From the NCBI GenBank assembly GCA_943787985.1, contig CALSOO010000004.1, positions 1,178,001 through 1,242,000 of the forward strand: 64,000 bases of DNA, in the 5' to 3' direction. The notes beneath the pieces are model-generated. The model made no database searches. It saw only the letters and a list, made by a program, of their open reading frames with translations, and was not told where the DNA came from. This DNA is from an uncultured Paracoccaceae bacterium. Its GTDB lineage: Bacteria > Pseudomonadota > Alphaproteobacteria > Rhodobacterales > Rhodobacteraceae. Each line of letters begins with the position of its first letter. Within the stretch, counting starts at the first letter, position 1. The position numbers were made by a program, and so were the translations under genes. Shown here in pieces: positions 47,792-57,771 of this stretch.

Positions 47792-48652
47792 TCAGCTTTG
47801 GGGCACAAGGAAGCGGCCGTAATCCTTTTCCCAAGCTGGTGGTAAATAGCCCATGTGCGTTTGTGCCCATGTGTAGTCTGCGGCACCTTTGAGTGTTGCT
47901 TCTTTGCGAAAAGACCACGGCATTTGTGCGTAGGACCCGCGATTGGCGGAAAATTCAAAGTCACCCACCGGATGCGACGGCACGCCAACAAAATCTGACA
48001 AACGGTCCAGTGTGATTTGTTGGGTCTTTGGTGCGAAAAGTTCTTCTGTGTACAAACACAGAACCCGAGATGGATCAAAAACGGTGGTCACGGTCGCGTA
48101 TATTTCTGACAGCAATTTCGTCATCGGCCCGTCCTGCGCATTGCTAAGGTAGCTGATCACAAAAGCCCGGTCCGCTTCGGGAAAGCGCCGCTTTTTAACA
48201 TGATGCACGACAGACCAAGCGCGATCCGGTTTGTTGCGCAACAGTATCACGACCTTAGCCTTGGGGAATGTTGCGTGGAGGCGTGCAAAGCCCGCAACGT
48301 CCAAGCCGGAGTACCCTGGAGAAATGTCAAAATAGGGCATGTCGCCTTCAACCCGCTTCTCGAAAAAAGCGCGAAAATCAGCATCGGTCTGCATTTCGTA
48401 GCGCTCTTTGCGCTCTTGACCCTGTTCTCCCAGATCAAGGCCACGGGCCGCCCGGTTGTCACGGATTTCCTCATAGCGGGCTTTGATGTTGGCGATCTGG
48501 TTCTCGTTTGCGAGACCTGTGGCGATGTTGAACCAATTGATTTCTTTTATGAAAGGCACAAACACGTCAGGATGACCGCGCAAATAGCGAAACAGCCAAG
48601 TGGTGCCGCTGCGCGGCGGTCCAATAATTGTGACGTAGTTGTCTTTTGCCAT
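47792..48652 (-). CDS. Sulfotransferase family protein
   Basis: 286 residues. PAPS 5'-phosphosulfate loop GPPRSGTTWLFRYL (residues 11-24), 3'-phosphate motif VVILLRNKPDRAWSVVHH (about 132-149), and a C-terminal YLPPAWEKDYGRF. Resembles heparan-sulfate-sulfotransferase-like bacterial enzymes; acceptor unknown. Monocistronic. Confidence 0.87.
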   Translation of the reverse strand: MAKDNYVTIIGPPRSGTTWLFRYLRGHPDVFVPFIKEINWFNIATGLANENQIANIKARYEEIRDNRAARGLDLGEQGQERKERYEMQTDADFRAFFEKRVEGDMPYFDISPGYSGLDVAGFARLHATFPKAKVVILLRNKPDRAWSVVHHVKKRRFPEADRAFVISYLSNAQDGPMTKLLSEIYATVTTVFDPSRVLCLYTEELFAPKTQQITLDRLSDFVGVPSHPVGDFEFSANRGSYAQMPWSFRKEATLKGAADYTWAQTHMGYLPPAWEKDYGRFLVPQS

Positions 48653-48675
48653 GATACGACTATCGCGTGAAACGT

Positions 48676-49683
48676 TCAGATTGACAATCGTGCCGCATGG
48701 CTGCCGCGTTCACGATAAGGCGTTGTGTCGTAATGGGCGCGGTAACATTTGGAAAAATGCGAGGGTGAGGCGAAGCCGCAGGCCAGCGCCACATTGATCA
48801 CGCTCATATCCGTTTGCATCAGCAAGTTGCGCGCTTTTTGCAGACGCAGTTCCATGTAATAGCGTTTCGGGCTGCGATTGAGATACCGACGAAACAGCCG
48901 TTCAAGCTGACGGGTGGACATGTTGACGTCTTTGGCCAGTGTCGAGGGGCTGATGGGCTCTTCGATGTTGGCTTCCATGATCTGGATGACTTTTCCCAAT
49001 TTCGGGTGGCGCACGCCGATACGTGTCGGCACGGACAGGCGCTGTGTGTCCTGATCGGTGCGGATTGAGGAATAGATCAATTGATCCGCGACGGCGTTTG
49101 CCAATTCTTCGCCTTGATCATCGGCGATCAATTTCAACATCAAGTCGATGGATGATGTTCCGCCGGCCGTGGTCAGGCGTCCTTGATCGACAACAAAGAC
49201 GGATTTTGTAAGCTCAACATCTTCAAACTCCTCTGCGAAGCTGTCCTGATTTTCCCAGTGGATTGTGGCGCGCTTTCCATCCAGCAAACCAGCCTTGGCC
49301 AAGGTGTAAGCTGCGGTGCACAATCCAGCCAGCGGCAACCCTTTGCGCGCTTCGCGGCGCAACCAGTTCAAAAGCCGCTTTGTGGTCGCGCTTTGTACAT
49401 CGATGCCACCACACAACATCACGGTGTCATCGCGCGTCAGCTCGTCAAGATCTCCGTCCAGTTTAAACCCCGTGCCCGCGGAACTTTCCATCACATCGCC
49501 GCCTTCGCCGATGATCCGCCACGCATAAAGGTCTTTTCCCGCCATCCTGTTTGCGATGCGCAAACTTTCGAGCGCCGAGGCAAAGCACAACAACGTAAAG
49601 TTGTGCATCAGAACGAACACAAAACGTTTGGGTTTGTGTTCAGATATAGCGCCTGCAGCAGCATGTGTGCGCGGATGTGACAT
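48676..49683 (-). CDS. GlxA-type AraC-family transcriptional regulator
   Basis: 335 residues: an N-terminal DJ-1/PfpI-like domain (about 20-190, VLMHNFTLLCFASALESLRIA and GLCTAAYTLAKAGLLDG) and a C-terminal AraC HTH (about 230-325, MSTRQLERLFRRYLNRSPKRYYMELRL). The relatives control choline/glycine-betaine or arginine catabolism (GbdR, ArgR); the target here is unknown. It is divergent from the DAHP synthase gene with 190 bases between them. Confidence 0.88.
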   Translation of the reverse strand: MSHPRTHAAAGAISEHKPKRFVFVLMHNFTLLCFASALESLRIANRMAGKDLYAWRIIGEGGDVMESSAGTGFKLDGDLDELTRDDTVMLCGGIDVQSATTKRLLNWLRREARKGLPLAGLCTAAYTLAKAGLLDGKRATIHWENQDSFAEEFEDVELTKSVFVVDQGRLTTAGGTSSIDLMLKLIADDQGEELANAVADQLIYSSIRTDQDTQRLSVPTRIGVRHPKLGKVIQIMEANIEEPISPSTLAKDVNMSTRQLERLFRRYLNRSPKRYYMELRLQKARNLLMQTDMSVINVALACGFASPSHFSKCYRAHYDTTPYRERGSHAARLSI

Positions 49684-49874
49684 CGCGGCTTTCCTTATGC
49701 GTGGGCAGGGCCAAATGCTGCCAACTCAGTGGGGGCGAAGGACGCCAATACGTCACCTTGTTCACGCAAAAACAAGAGCGTCAAGAGCGCAAATAGGAAC
49801 TGGTGATCTGTGGGCAGCTTTTGTATAGGTTAACTTTGATATAGGGGGCCATCCCCTACCATTGGAGAGAGACG

Positions 49875-51242
49875 ATGAGCACTTGGACCAAATCGGATTG
49901 GCGTAACAAACAGCGAATTCAGATGCCGGAGTATACAAATACGGCAGCACTGAATGCGGTTGAGGGACAGCTCTCTGCTTATCCACCTTTGGTTTTTGCA
50001 GGCGAAGCGCGTCGTTTGAAACAGCACTTGGCGGCTGCGGCGCGGGGTGAAGCGTTTCTATTGCAAGGCGGTGATTGCGCCGAGGCGTTTGACCAGTTCA
50101 GCGCAGACGGAATTCGCGACACTTTCAAAGTGATGCTGCAAATGGCGATGGTTTTGACATACGGCGCCAAAGTGCCTGTTGTCAAAGTTGGCCGGATGGC
50201 TGGACAGTTCGCAAAGCCGCGCAGTGCTCCGACAGAAACCATCGACGGTGTCGAGTTGCCAAGCTACCGCGGCGACATCATCAACGGTCTGGATTTCACG
50301 CCCGAAGCGCGCATTCCCAACCCCGAAAACATGCTGCGCGCCTACACTCAAGCGGCGGCAACACTGAACCTTTTGCGCGCGTTTTCCACAGGTGGTTTCG
50401 CCGATATGAAGCGTGTGCACAGCTGGACGCTGGGCTTTGCAGATGGTGGTGAAGCAGCCAAATACAGTGAGATTGCCAACCGCATTCAGGACACGATTGA
50501 TTTCATGTCTGCAGCAGGGATCACGGCCAACACAACCCATGAGTTTTCTACCGTGGAGTTTTACACGTCACACGAAAGTCTGCTCCTTGAATATGAAGAA
50601 GCATTGACCCGTCTTGATTCGACATCCGGCCGATGGTTGGCAGGGTCTGCTCACATGATCTGGATCGGGGATCGCACCCGCCAGCCTGACGGTGCACATG
50701 TTGAATTCGCACGCGGCGTTCAAAACCCTATTGGTTTGAAATGTGGTCCGACCACAACTGCCGAAGACCTCAAAGTGTTGATGCAAAAACTGAACCCGCA
50801 AAACGAAGAAGGTCGTTTGACCCTCATCGCGCGCTTTGGTGCTGGCACTGTCGGGGATCATTTGCCCCGTTTGATCAAAGCCGTGCAAGAAGAAGGCGCA
50901 AATGTGCTTTGGACCTGTGATGCAATGCATGGCAACACGATCAAATCCTCAACAGGGTACAAAACCCGACCGTTTGATTCTGTCTTGCGAGAAGTGCGTG
51001 AGTTTTTTGGCGTGCATCAGGCGGAGGGCACAGTGCCCGGCGGTGTGCATTTCGAGATGACCGGGCAAGACGTCACAGAGTGCACCGGAGGTGTACGTGC
51101 CGTCAGCGAAGAAGACCTGTCCCATCGCTACCACACTGCTTGCGACCCGCGATTGAATGCCAGCCAATCTTTGGAATTGGCGTTTTTGGTTGCCGAGGAA
51201 CTGTCGTCCTTGCGTTCGGAGCGTCAAGCGAAAGCAAGCTGA
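49875..51242 (+). CDS. 3-deoxy-7-phosphoheptulonate synthase, class II
   Basis: First shikimate-pathway enzyme, joining PEP and erythrose 4-phosphate. 455 residues, plant/actinobacterial-like class [15 protein letters not shown] with the metal Cys, [50 protein letters not shown] and CDAMHGNT. Start ATG after GAGAGAGACG. Ends at a strong terminator. Confidence 0.95.
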   Translation: MSTWTKSDWRNKQRIQMPEYTNTAALNAVEGQLSAYPPLVFAGEARRLKQHLAAAARGEAFLLQGGDCAEAFDQFSADGIRDTFKVMLQMAMVLTYGAKVPVVKVGRMAGQFAKPRSAPTETIDGVELPSYRGDIINGLDFTPEARIPNPENMLRAYTQAAATLNLLRAFSTGGFADMKRVHSWTLGFADGGEAAKYSEIANRIQDTIDFMSAAGITANTTHEFSTVEFYTSHESLLLEYEEALTRLDSTSGRWLAGSAHMIWIGDRTRQPDGAHVEFARGVQNPIGLKCGPTTTAEDLKVLMQKLNPQNEEGRLTLIARFGAGTVGDHLPRLIKAVQEEGANVLWTCDAMHGNTIKSSTGYKTRPFDSVLREVREFFGVHQAEGTVPGGVHFEMTGQDVTECTGGVRAVSEEDLSHRYHTACDPRLNASQSLELAFLVAEELSSLRSERQAKAS

Positions 51243-51265
51243 ATCAAGCACATGTGAAACGACAC

Positions 51266-51295
51266 AGACGCGGCTCGAAAGAGTCGCGTCTTTTT
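51266..51295 (+). terminator. Terminator after DAHP synthase
   Basis: Stem AGACGCGGCTC / GAGTCGCGTCT with GAAA loop and a T-run. Confidence 0.9.
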
Positions 51296-51310
51296 CATTA
51301 TATCAAGATG

Positions 51311-51997
51311 TTAGTCGTCGCTTTTTACAAGGCGCAGGTATGGAATACCGGTGTCTGGCTTGGGTGCTTTGAATGGCGTTTTGGTTTCGGCAAACCCTGG
51401 AACCGCTGGCTGCTTGCGCGGCACGTCCTCACGTGGAGGCTGAGGCGCTTCGGCAGAGGCGACGATTGGTCGGATTTTCGCACCAATCACATCGAAGCGT
51501 CTTGGGCTCCGTCCGATTTCGCCGTGCGCGACCAAACATCCCAGCACACGGCTGACATCACCCAAATCGCTTTTCAGGGGCAACAGCAACATGCGTGCGT
51601 CCATCTGTGGTTTGCCCGCGCCTTGTTCGCCGCTGAGGCGGATTTCACAAACGGCAGGGCGCTGGAATACTTCTTCGAGGGTATCGCTGATCTGACGCCG
51701 ACCGTTGGGGGTGATGAAAGAGGTCAGCGGCATGCCGCGGACTTCCATTCCCATCAAATCACTCAGATGGCTGCCCGCAATGCGCAAGCGTGCCATGCCC
51801 GGCGCGATACGCTCAAGAACAAACGTAAACTCCAACGCAGATTCGATACCGCGCGGATCAATTTCAGAGCGCTTCGGGATCATGCGTGTTCCACGCAGCC
51901 CTTCCCAATAGGCTTCTATTTGGTTCAAGGCGGAAAAGCCGATGTCGGCCCTGTGCTTGGTCATGTCTAGGATGTTCCGTTCGAGATCTTTGTCCAT
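51311..51997 (-). CDS. PAS-domain protein (PAS_5/DUF1457 type)
   Basis: 228 residues. A PAS-like domain is seen at about 20-150: YWEGLRGTRMIPKRSEIDP, FVLERIAPGMARLRIAGSHL and TSFITPNGRRQI. The C-terminal third is Pro/Lys-rich and probably disordered (AEAPQPPREDVPRKQPAVPG). No output domain. Common and uncharacterised in alphaproteobacteria. Confidence 0.83.
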   Translation of the reverse strand: MDKDLERNILDMTKHRADIGFSALNQIEAYWEGLRGTRMIPKRSEIDPRGIESALEFTFVLERIAPGMARLRIAGSHLSDLMGMEVRGMPLTSFITPNGRRQISDTLEEVFQRPAVCEIRLSGEQGAGKPQMDARMLLLPLKSDLGDVSRVLGCLVAHGEIGRSPRRFDVIGAKIRPIVASAEAPQPPREDVPRKQPAVPGFAETKTPFKAPKPDTGIPYLRLVKSDD

Positions 51998-52226
51998 TGT
52001 CAGTCTTCCCGTGCCGCTATGCTACACCAAATCCAAGGTAGCTGTAAAAAAAGGTTACTCAATTATAAATATGCGCAACGGGTGCAAAAATCCGCTGTTT
52101 TCTTAACGAATGGTTAACTTGTGCGGAATGCCACGTGTGCCGCAGCCGTTGGGAATTTGGACTTGGGGTTGCCCCAATGCCCCTATTCACCGTACTGCGG
52201 TGGCCATAGCAAAACGGAAGATGCCG

Positions 52227-53119
52227 ATGATAAAGTCCATGACAGGTTTCGCGTCTGCGACCGGCGCAATTGACGGGTTCAGTTGGGGCTGGGAGCTGCG
52301 CGCGGTGAATGGCAAAGGTCTTGATCTGCGTTTGCGCGTGCCAGACTGGATTGAGGGGCTGGAAACTGGTTTGCGCCCCATTTTGTCCGCGGTTGCCAAA
52401 CGGGGAAACGTGACTTTGTCGCTGCGTTTGAACCGTGATGACAGCAGCGGTGTGTTGTCCATCAATCAAACCCAGCTCAGCGCAGTCCTCGCCGCTATGG
52501 CAGAAATCGAGGCCCAAGCGATGGAGACCGGCCTGTCTTTGGCACCTTCCAAAGCGTCTGATATCGTGGCGATGCGTGGCATCCTTGAGCAAGCCGCCGC
52601 GACACAGGACACGGCGGCTTTGGCCAAAGTGTTGTTGTACGAGGCTGGGCCACTCGTGGCGTCGTTTGATGCGATGCGGCAGTCCGAGGGCGCGGCGTTG
52701 AGTGATGTTTTGCAAGAACAGCTGCGCGAGATTGAAGACCTGACCGCGAAAGCCGCCACGCTAGCGCAAGCGCGCAAATCCGATGTCGCTGCAACCCTCA
52801 AGCGCAACCTTGCGCGCGTGCTGGACAATACGCGACGGCGCCGACGCCGACCGTGTTGGCGCAGGAGCTTGCGCTGCTCGCTGTGAAAGCTGACGTTACC
52901 GAAGAGATCGACCGCCTGGGCGCCCATGTCGCTGCCGCCCGCGTGCTGCTTGCAGAGGGGGGCGCCGTCGGGCGCAAGCTGGATTTCCTCATGCAGGAGT
53001 TCAACCGCGAGGCCAATACACTGTGTTCCAAGGCACAGAACTCCGAACTGACCCGAGTGGGCCTCGCGCTCAAGGCGTTGATCGATCAGATGCGCGAACA
53101 AGTGCAGAATGTGGAGTGA
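52227..53119 (+). CDS. YicC-family endoribonuclease-like protein (frameshifted)
   Basis: N-part MIKSMTGFASATGAIDGF, then WELRAVNGKGLDLRLRVPDW; the C-terminal DUF1732 part continues in another frame from 52853 (QELALLAVKADVTEEIDRLG, then GRKLDFLMQEFNREANTLCSK). Two extra bases near 52826-52858 (expected NTDGADADRVAQEL) explain the break. About 296 residues when corrected. The start at 52227 has GGAAG six bases upstream. Before gmk, the usual order. Confidence 0.88.
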
Positions 53120-53125
53120 TCTAGA

Positions 53126-53772
53126 ATGAACCGCCGTGGCCTTTTGATCATCCTGTCCTCGCCCTCAGGCGCGGGCAAAAGTCACTCTTGGCCAAGCGGC
53201 TGCGCGACTTGGGATCCGGGGCTGAGCTTTTCCGTGTCCGCCACCACCCGCGCACCCCGTGTTGGCGAAGTTGACGGCCAGGATTACCACTTCACCAAGG
53301 AGGTCGATTTCAAAGAGATGGTCGCCGACGGTGACATGCTGGAACACGCCCATGTGTTTGGCAACTTTTACGGCTCTCCCAAAGGTCCGGTCGAACAGGT
53401 GATCGATGCAGGGCAGGACGTGTTGTTCGATATCGACTGGCAGGGCGCCCAGCAGATCACGCAATTCGGCGCTTGGGGCCGCACACACTGTCGATCTTCT
53501 TGCTGCCGCCTTCAATCACCGAGCTGCGCCGCCGTCTTGAAACGCGCGGTCAGGATGATCCCGATACCATCGCGCGCCGCATGGAGAAAAGCTGGGACGA
53601 GATCAGCCATTGGGGCGGTTACGACTTTGTTCTTGTCAATGACGATCTGGATGAAACCGAGGCCCGCCTGAAGACCATTATCATCCGCCACCCGCCTGCG
53701 TCGCTTGCAACAGCCAAGCCTGACAGACCATGTGCGCGCCCTTCAATCCCAATTCGAGGAAACTTGTCATGA
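53126..53772 (+). CDS. gmk: Guanylate kinase (frameshifted)
   Basis: Essential nucleotide kinase, GMP to GDP. P-loop SSPSGAGKS at residues 11-19, then [35 protein letters not shown] and [10 protein letters not shown]. Shifts near 53180 (after GAGKS), 53465 and 53474 (before [20 protein letters not shown]) and 53683 (before [17 protein letters not shown]) scatter the protein over three frames. The true end is uncertain, close to the next start. Essentiality argues for sequence errors. Confidence 0.9.
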
Positions 53773-54293
53773 CCATTTATGCTTTGGGCGATTTTGCCCC
53801 ACAAATACACGCGGACACATGGGTTGCCGCAGATGCCAACCTGATTGGCCAAGTCGTGCTGCAAGAAGGCGCGTCTGTCTGGTTCAGCGCGACATTGCGC
53901 GCAGATCACGAGGTTATCTTGGTGGGCAAAGGCTGCAATGTGCAAGAAAACACGGTGATGCATGTGGACAAAGGCTATCCGCTCACCATCGGTGAGGGCT
54001 GCACGATTGGCCACAAAGTTATGCTGCATGGCTGCACCATCGGAAACAACACGTTGATTGGTATGGGCGCGACGATTTTGAACGGGGCCAGAATTGGTAA
54101 CAATTGTCTGATCGGGGCAGGGGCCTTGATCACAGAAGGTAAGGAGATACCTGATGGCTCTCTTGTGATGGGGGCCCCGGGCAAAATTGTGCGCCAGCTT
54201 GACGCGCAAGCCATAGCAATGCTCCAAGGTTCTGCGCTCCATTATCAAGAAAACATGCGCCGCTTTCGCGACGAATTGCGGGTGGTGGGCTGA
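53769..54293 (+). CDS. Gamma carbonic anhydrase-like hexapeptide protein
   Basis: 174 residues, left-handed beta-helix: repeated hexapeptides from about residue 20 to 125 ([51 protein letters not shown]) with the metal His pattern of the CaiE/YrdA group. Catalysis is not proven for most of the family. It overlaps the PLP enzyme gene by one base. Confidence 0.88.
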   Translation: MTIYALGDFAPQIHADTWVAADANLIGQVVLQEGASVWFSATLRADHEVILVGKGCNVQENTVMHVDKGYPLTIGEGCTIGHKVMLHGCTIGNNTLIGMGATILNGARIGNNCLIGAGALITEGKEIPDGSLVMGAPGKIVRQLDAQAIAMLQGSALHYQENMRRFRDELRVVG

Positions 54294-55477
54294 TGCGCAA
54301 TGAAAAAGGGTCCTTGATCCGTCCTGTTCCATTGCCGCAAAGTGCAAGCCGCCCCGTGGTCACCCCGTTGTCGACGTCAGTGGTCTATGCATCCGAAACG
54401 CCGGACATGTTGGACCAGCAATATGAGGGAGGGCTTCAAGGCTATACGTATTCGCGCGAAGGGCATCCTAACGCAGATGTCGTCGGAGGTCTGATCGACC
54501 GTATGGAGGGGGCACCGCATGCTGGCGTTGTCACGTCCAGCGGCATGGCTGCCGTGGCTGCCGTGTTGATGGGCATTACACAGACCGGTGATCATGTGAT
54601 CGGGGGCAACCAGCTTTATGGTCGCTCACTGCGGCTGATGTCCGAGGACTTGCCACGCATGGGCGTGACAACCTCCATGGTAAATGTCGGGGATGTGGAC
54701 GCCGTACGTGCTGCGATCCAGCCGCAGACCAGAATGATCCTGTTGGAAGTCGTCTCAAACCCGACCCTGCGTGTCGCCGACATTGAAGGGCTGGCAGCGT
54801 TGTGTCGTGAGACGGGTGTGCTGCTGGTTGTGGACAATACCTTTACGACGCCGCGCGCGTTCAAACCGTTTGAATGGGGGGCGGACATCGTTATCCATTC
54901 CATTACAAAGCTGCTCGCGGGCCATTCCGACGTCATGTTGGGGTATGTTGCTGCCAAAGACCAAGTGATCAACGATCGTCTGCGTGTCTTTGCTGTGACA
55001 ACGGGCATGACGCCAAGCCCTTGGGATTGTTGGATGGCTGAGCGGGGGATGTTGTCGTTTGATCTGCGTTTCGAGCGGGCACAATCCACCGCGCAGTTGC
55101 TTGCGGACCATCTGGGAACGCTTGAGGGGGTCAAGCGGGTGATTTATCCGTCCCGTCGTGATCACCCTGATCAAGCGCGTGCTGCAGCCCTGCTCAAAGG
55201 GCAGTTTTGCAATATGGTCAGCTTTGAGTTGCACGGCGCACGTGCACAGGCCAATGCGTTCACGCGTGCGGCCGACGGGCTGAATTTCGCGCCGACTTTG
55301 GGGGATGTGGGGACGACGATTTCGCATCCCGCCTCCTCTTCGCACCGTGCTTTGACAGAGGAAAAACGTGCCGAGTTGGGGATGTCTGAAGGGTTCTTTC
55401 GCATTTCAGTCGGGCTCGAGGATCCGGATGCACTGTTGGCGGTGTTCACCTCTGCCGTCGCTGCGGCCAGCGCTTGA
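54293..55477 (+). CDS. Cys/Met-metabolism PLP enzyme (cystathionine lyase/sulfhydrylase type)
   Basis: 394 residues. PLP fold: YTYSREGHPNADVVGGLIDRM, VTSSGMAAVAAVL, LEVVSNPTLRVADI, VVDNTFTTPRAF and the Schiff-base Lys in SITKLLAGHSDVMLG. C-terminal LGDVGTTISHPASSSHRAL. Beta- or gamma-lyase, or homocysteine synthase, cannot be separated by eye. Followed by phoR after four bases. Confidence 0.88.
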   Translation: MRNEKGSLIRPVPLPQSASRPVVTPLSTSVVYASETPDMLDQQYEGGLQGYTYSREGHPNADVVGGLIDRMEGAPHAGVVTSSGMAAVAAVLMGITQTGDHVIGGNQLYGRSLRLMSEDLPRMGVTTSMVNVGDVDAVRAAIQPQTRMILLEVVSNPTLRVADIEGLAALCRETGVLLVVDNTFTTPRAFKPFEWGADIVIHSITKLLAGHSDVMLGYVAAKDQVINDRLRVFAVTTGMTPSPWDCWMAERGMLSFDLRFERAQSTAQLLADHLGTLEGVKRVIYPSRRDHPDQARAAALLKGQFCNMVSFELHGARAQANAFTRAADGLNFAPTLGDVGTTISHPASSSHRALTEEKRAELGMSEGFFRISVGLEDPDALLAVFTSAVAAASA

Positions 55478-55481
55478 TATT

Positions 55482-56531
55482 ATGCAAGAACGTGTGATCC
55501 AGCCTTTGCTTGATGCGGTGCCACAACCTGCATTGGCGATCGGGGCGGACGCGCGAATATTGGCTGCAAATCCGGGTGCTTTGACCTTGTTGGGGCACGG
55601 GATCGTGGGACGAAACTATGCGACCATGATCCGCCAGCCAAGTGTGCTGGATGCGATAGAACGTACCTTGGTGGATCAGGATGCGCGCGTGGCGCGTTAC
55701 CTGGGGAGCGACGGAGCACAAGATACCATTTTTGATGTGTCTTGTCGCGCCGCCGGACATACAGGCGATATTTTGTTATGTTTCGATGACGTGACAGAAG
55801 TGGAAAAGGCTGGCCAGATGCGGCGCGATTTTGTCGCCAACGTCAGCCATGAATTGCGCACGCCTTTGACTGCATTGATGGGGTTTATCGAGACATTACA
55901 AGGCTCTGCAAGGGAAGATTCACGTGCCCAAACCCAGTTTCTGGGTGTTATGAAGGACGAGGCCGAGCGGATGAACCGCCTTGTCGGAGATTTGTTGTCG
56001 CTGAGCCGCGTTGAAAGTGACCAACGGGTGCGTCCTAACACGGAAATTGCACTTTTGGATGTGTTGGAGGGGACCTTGAATGCGCTTCAACCATTGGCGA
56101 CGCGCGCGCAGGTCCAGTTGTCTTTGAATGCTCCAGATGATCGCGTGCAAATGGTCGGTGACGCAGATCAATTGCGTCAGGTGTTCACCAACCTTGTCGA
56201 AAACGCGATCAAATACGGGGCTTCTGGTGAACGTGTCGATATTGACGTCACGCGGGTGACGCGCGACCCTTCCTTGCGCCAGACTGCCGTACGGATTGAC
56301 GTCACAGACTTTGGCCCCGGTATTGATCCACTGCATCTGCCAAGGCTGACGGAACGGTTTTACCGCGCTGACAATCACCGGAATCGCGACGCAGGGGGCA
56401 CCGGATTGGGTCTTGCGATCGTCAAACACATTATCAATCGCCATCGCGGACGCTTGAAAGTGGAGTCGACCTTGGGGAAGGGCGCGACATTCACAGTTCT
56501 TTTGCCGATATCCGACCTTTTTCGCGCATAA
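55482..56531 (+). CDS. phoR: Phosphate-regulon sensor histidine kinase
   Basis: 349 residues. Short N-terminal PAS-like part (5-105), then HisKA with His123 in FVANVSHELRTPLTAL and HATPase boxes: N in NLVENAIKYG, DFGPGIDP, GGTGLGLAIVKHI. There is no membrane segment, so it is a soluble PhoR-type kinase that would be recruited to the PstSCAB-PhoU complex. Start ATG at 55482. Directly before the Pho box and pst operon, which supports PhoR. Confidence 0.88.
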   Translation: MQERVIQPLLDAVPQPALAIGADARILAANPGALTLLGHGIVGRNYATMIRQPSVLDAIERTLVDQDARVARYLGSDGAQDTIFDVSCRAAGHTGDILLCFDDVTEVEKAGQMRRDFVANVSHELRTPLTALMGFIETLQGSAREDSRAQTQFLGVMKDEAERMNRLVGDLLSLSRVESDQRVRPNTEIALLDVLEGTLNALQPLATRAQVQLSLNAPDDRVQMVGDADQLRQVFTNLVENAIKYGASGERVDIDVTRVTRDPSLRQTAVRIDVTDFGPGIDPLHLPRLTERFYRADNHRNRDAGGTGLGLAIVKHIINRHRGRLKVESTLGKGATFTVLLPISDLFRA

Positions 56532-56549
56532 CGCGCTCCAAGGCTTTCG

Positions 56550-56578
56550 TTGTCATAAAACTGTTACGTAACTGTCAC
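56550..56578 (+). promoter_or_regulatory. Pho box, three repeats
   Basis: Three 7-base direct repeats, TTGTCAT, CTGTTAC and CTGTCAC, at 11-base spacing (4-base spacers AAAA and GTAA), ending about 80 bases before the pstS start. Matches the PhoB-binding consensus CTGTCAT with AT-rich spacers. Confidence 0.88.
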
Positions 56579-56657
56579 AAAAGCATAGTGCGAACTGCGT
56601 ATTCGGACGTCGAGGCCATCAAGGGGGTGGCCATCGCTCAGACCTACAGGAGACTTC

Positions 56658-57698
56658 ATGTCACTCGTAAAATGCACATCATCCGCGCTGGCCATCACGG
56701 CCCTTTGCGCGAGCGCCGCCACTGCACGCGATCAGATCCAGGTTGCCGGATCATCCACTGTGCTGCCTTATGCCTCCATCGTGGCAGAAGCCTTTGGAGA
56801 GAATTTTGATTTTCCGACACCGGTTGTTGAATCCGGCGGCTCCTCTGCGGGCCTCAAGCGCTTTTGCGAAGGCGTTGGGGAAAACACGATCGATATTGCC
56901 AACGCGTCACGCCAGATCAAAAGCGGCGAAGTCGAGGTTTGCACATCCAACGGTGTGACAGACTTCATCGAAGTCCGTGTCGGGTATGACGGGATAGTGT
57001 TTGCCTCTGACATTACAGGCAATACGTTTGAATTCACGCCCAGCGACTGGTTCCTTGCCCTGTCCCGCGAAATCTCCGTGGATGGCAAAATGGTGGCCAA
57101 CCCGAACACCAACTGGAAGCAAGTGAATGCATCCTTCCCCGATCAGCCGATCCAGGCCTTTGTCCCTGGCACCAAACATGGCACACGCGAAGTTTTTGAG
57201 GATAAAGTGATCCTTGAGGGGTGCGAAGCCACGGGCGCGTTCGACCTGTTGAAAGAGGCCAACGGCGGCGATAAAAAGGCTGCTGAAAAAGAATGTATCG
57301 CTTTGCGGACAGATGGAAAGTCAGTCGATATCGACGGCGATTACACAGAAACTCTGGCCCGCATCGAGAGCAACAATGACGGCATCGGGGTGTTCGGATT
57401 GGCGTTCTACGAGAACAACACAGACAAGTTGCAAGTGGCGACAATGTCGGGTGTTGTTCCATCAACGCAGAGCATCTCAACAGGTGATTACCCGGTCTCG
57501 CGTCCGCTTTTCTTCTACGTCAAAAAGGCGCACATCGGTGTGATCCCCGGGCTTAAGGAATTTGCAGAGTTCTTTGTGGCAGAAGAGATTGCAGGCCCCG
57601 ATGGTCCTTTGGCGGAATACGGGCTCGTGTCTGATCCCGAGCTGGAAGCCACTCAAGAGGGCGTCGCGAACGAGACGGTTATCGGCTCTGGCTCCTGA
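56658..57698 (+). CDS. pstS: Phosphate-binding protein PstS
   Basis: 346 residues. Signal peptide 1-23 (SALAITALCASAATA-RD), then QVAGSSTVLPYASIVAEAF and ESGGSSAGLKRFCEG, the phosphate-ligand stretches. High-affinity binding protein for PstCAB. Preceded by the Pho box. The start follows AGGAG. Confidence 0.95.
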   Translation: MSLVKCTSSALAITALCASAATARDQIQVAGSSTVLPYASIVAEAFGENFDFPTPVVESGGSSAGLKRFCEGVGENTIDIANASRQIKSGEVEVCTSNGVTDFIEVRVGYDGIVFASDITGNTFEFTPSDWFLALSREISVDGKMVANPNTNWKQVNASFPDQPIQAFVPGTKHGTREVFEDKVILEGCEATGAFDLLKEANGGDKKAAEKECIALRTDGKSVDIDGDYTETLARIESNNDGIGVFGLAFYENNTDKLQVATMSGVVPSTQSISTGDYPVSRPLFFYVKKAHIGVIPGLKEFAEFFVAEEIAGPDGPLAEYGLVSDPELEATQEGVANETVIGSGS

Positions 57699-57716
57699 GC
57701 GCTACATATGAAACAT

Positions 57717-57744
57717 CAAAGGCTGCCACATGTGGTGGCCTTTG
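57717..57744 (+). other. Stem-loop between pstS and pstC
   Basis: Palindrome CAAAGGC-TG-CCACATGTGG-TG-GCCTTTG, without T-run. It may protect the 3' end of pstS mRNA or reduce pstCAB levels. Confidence 0.6.
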
Positions 57745-57771
57745 AACGGCACTGACAACGGGACGCTGCGC

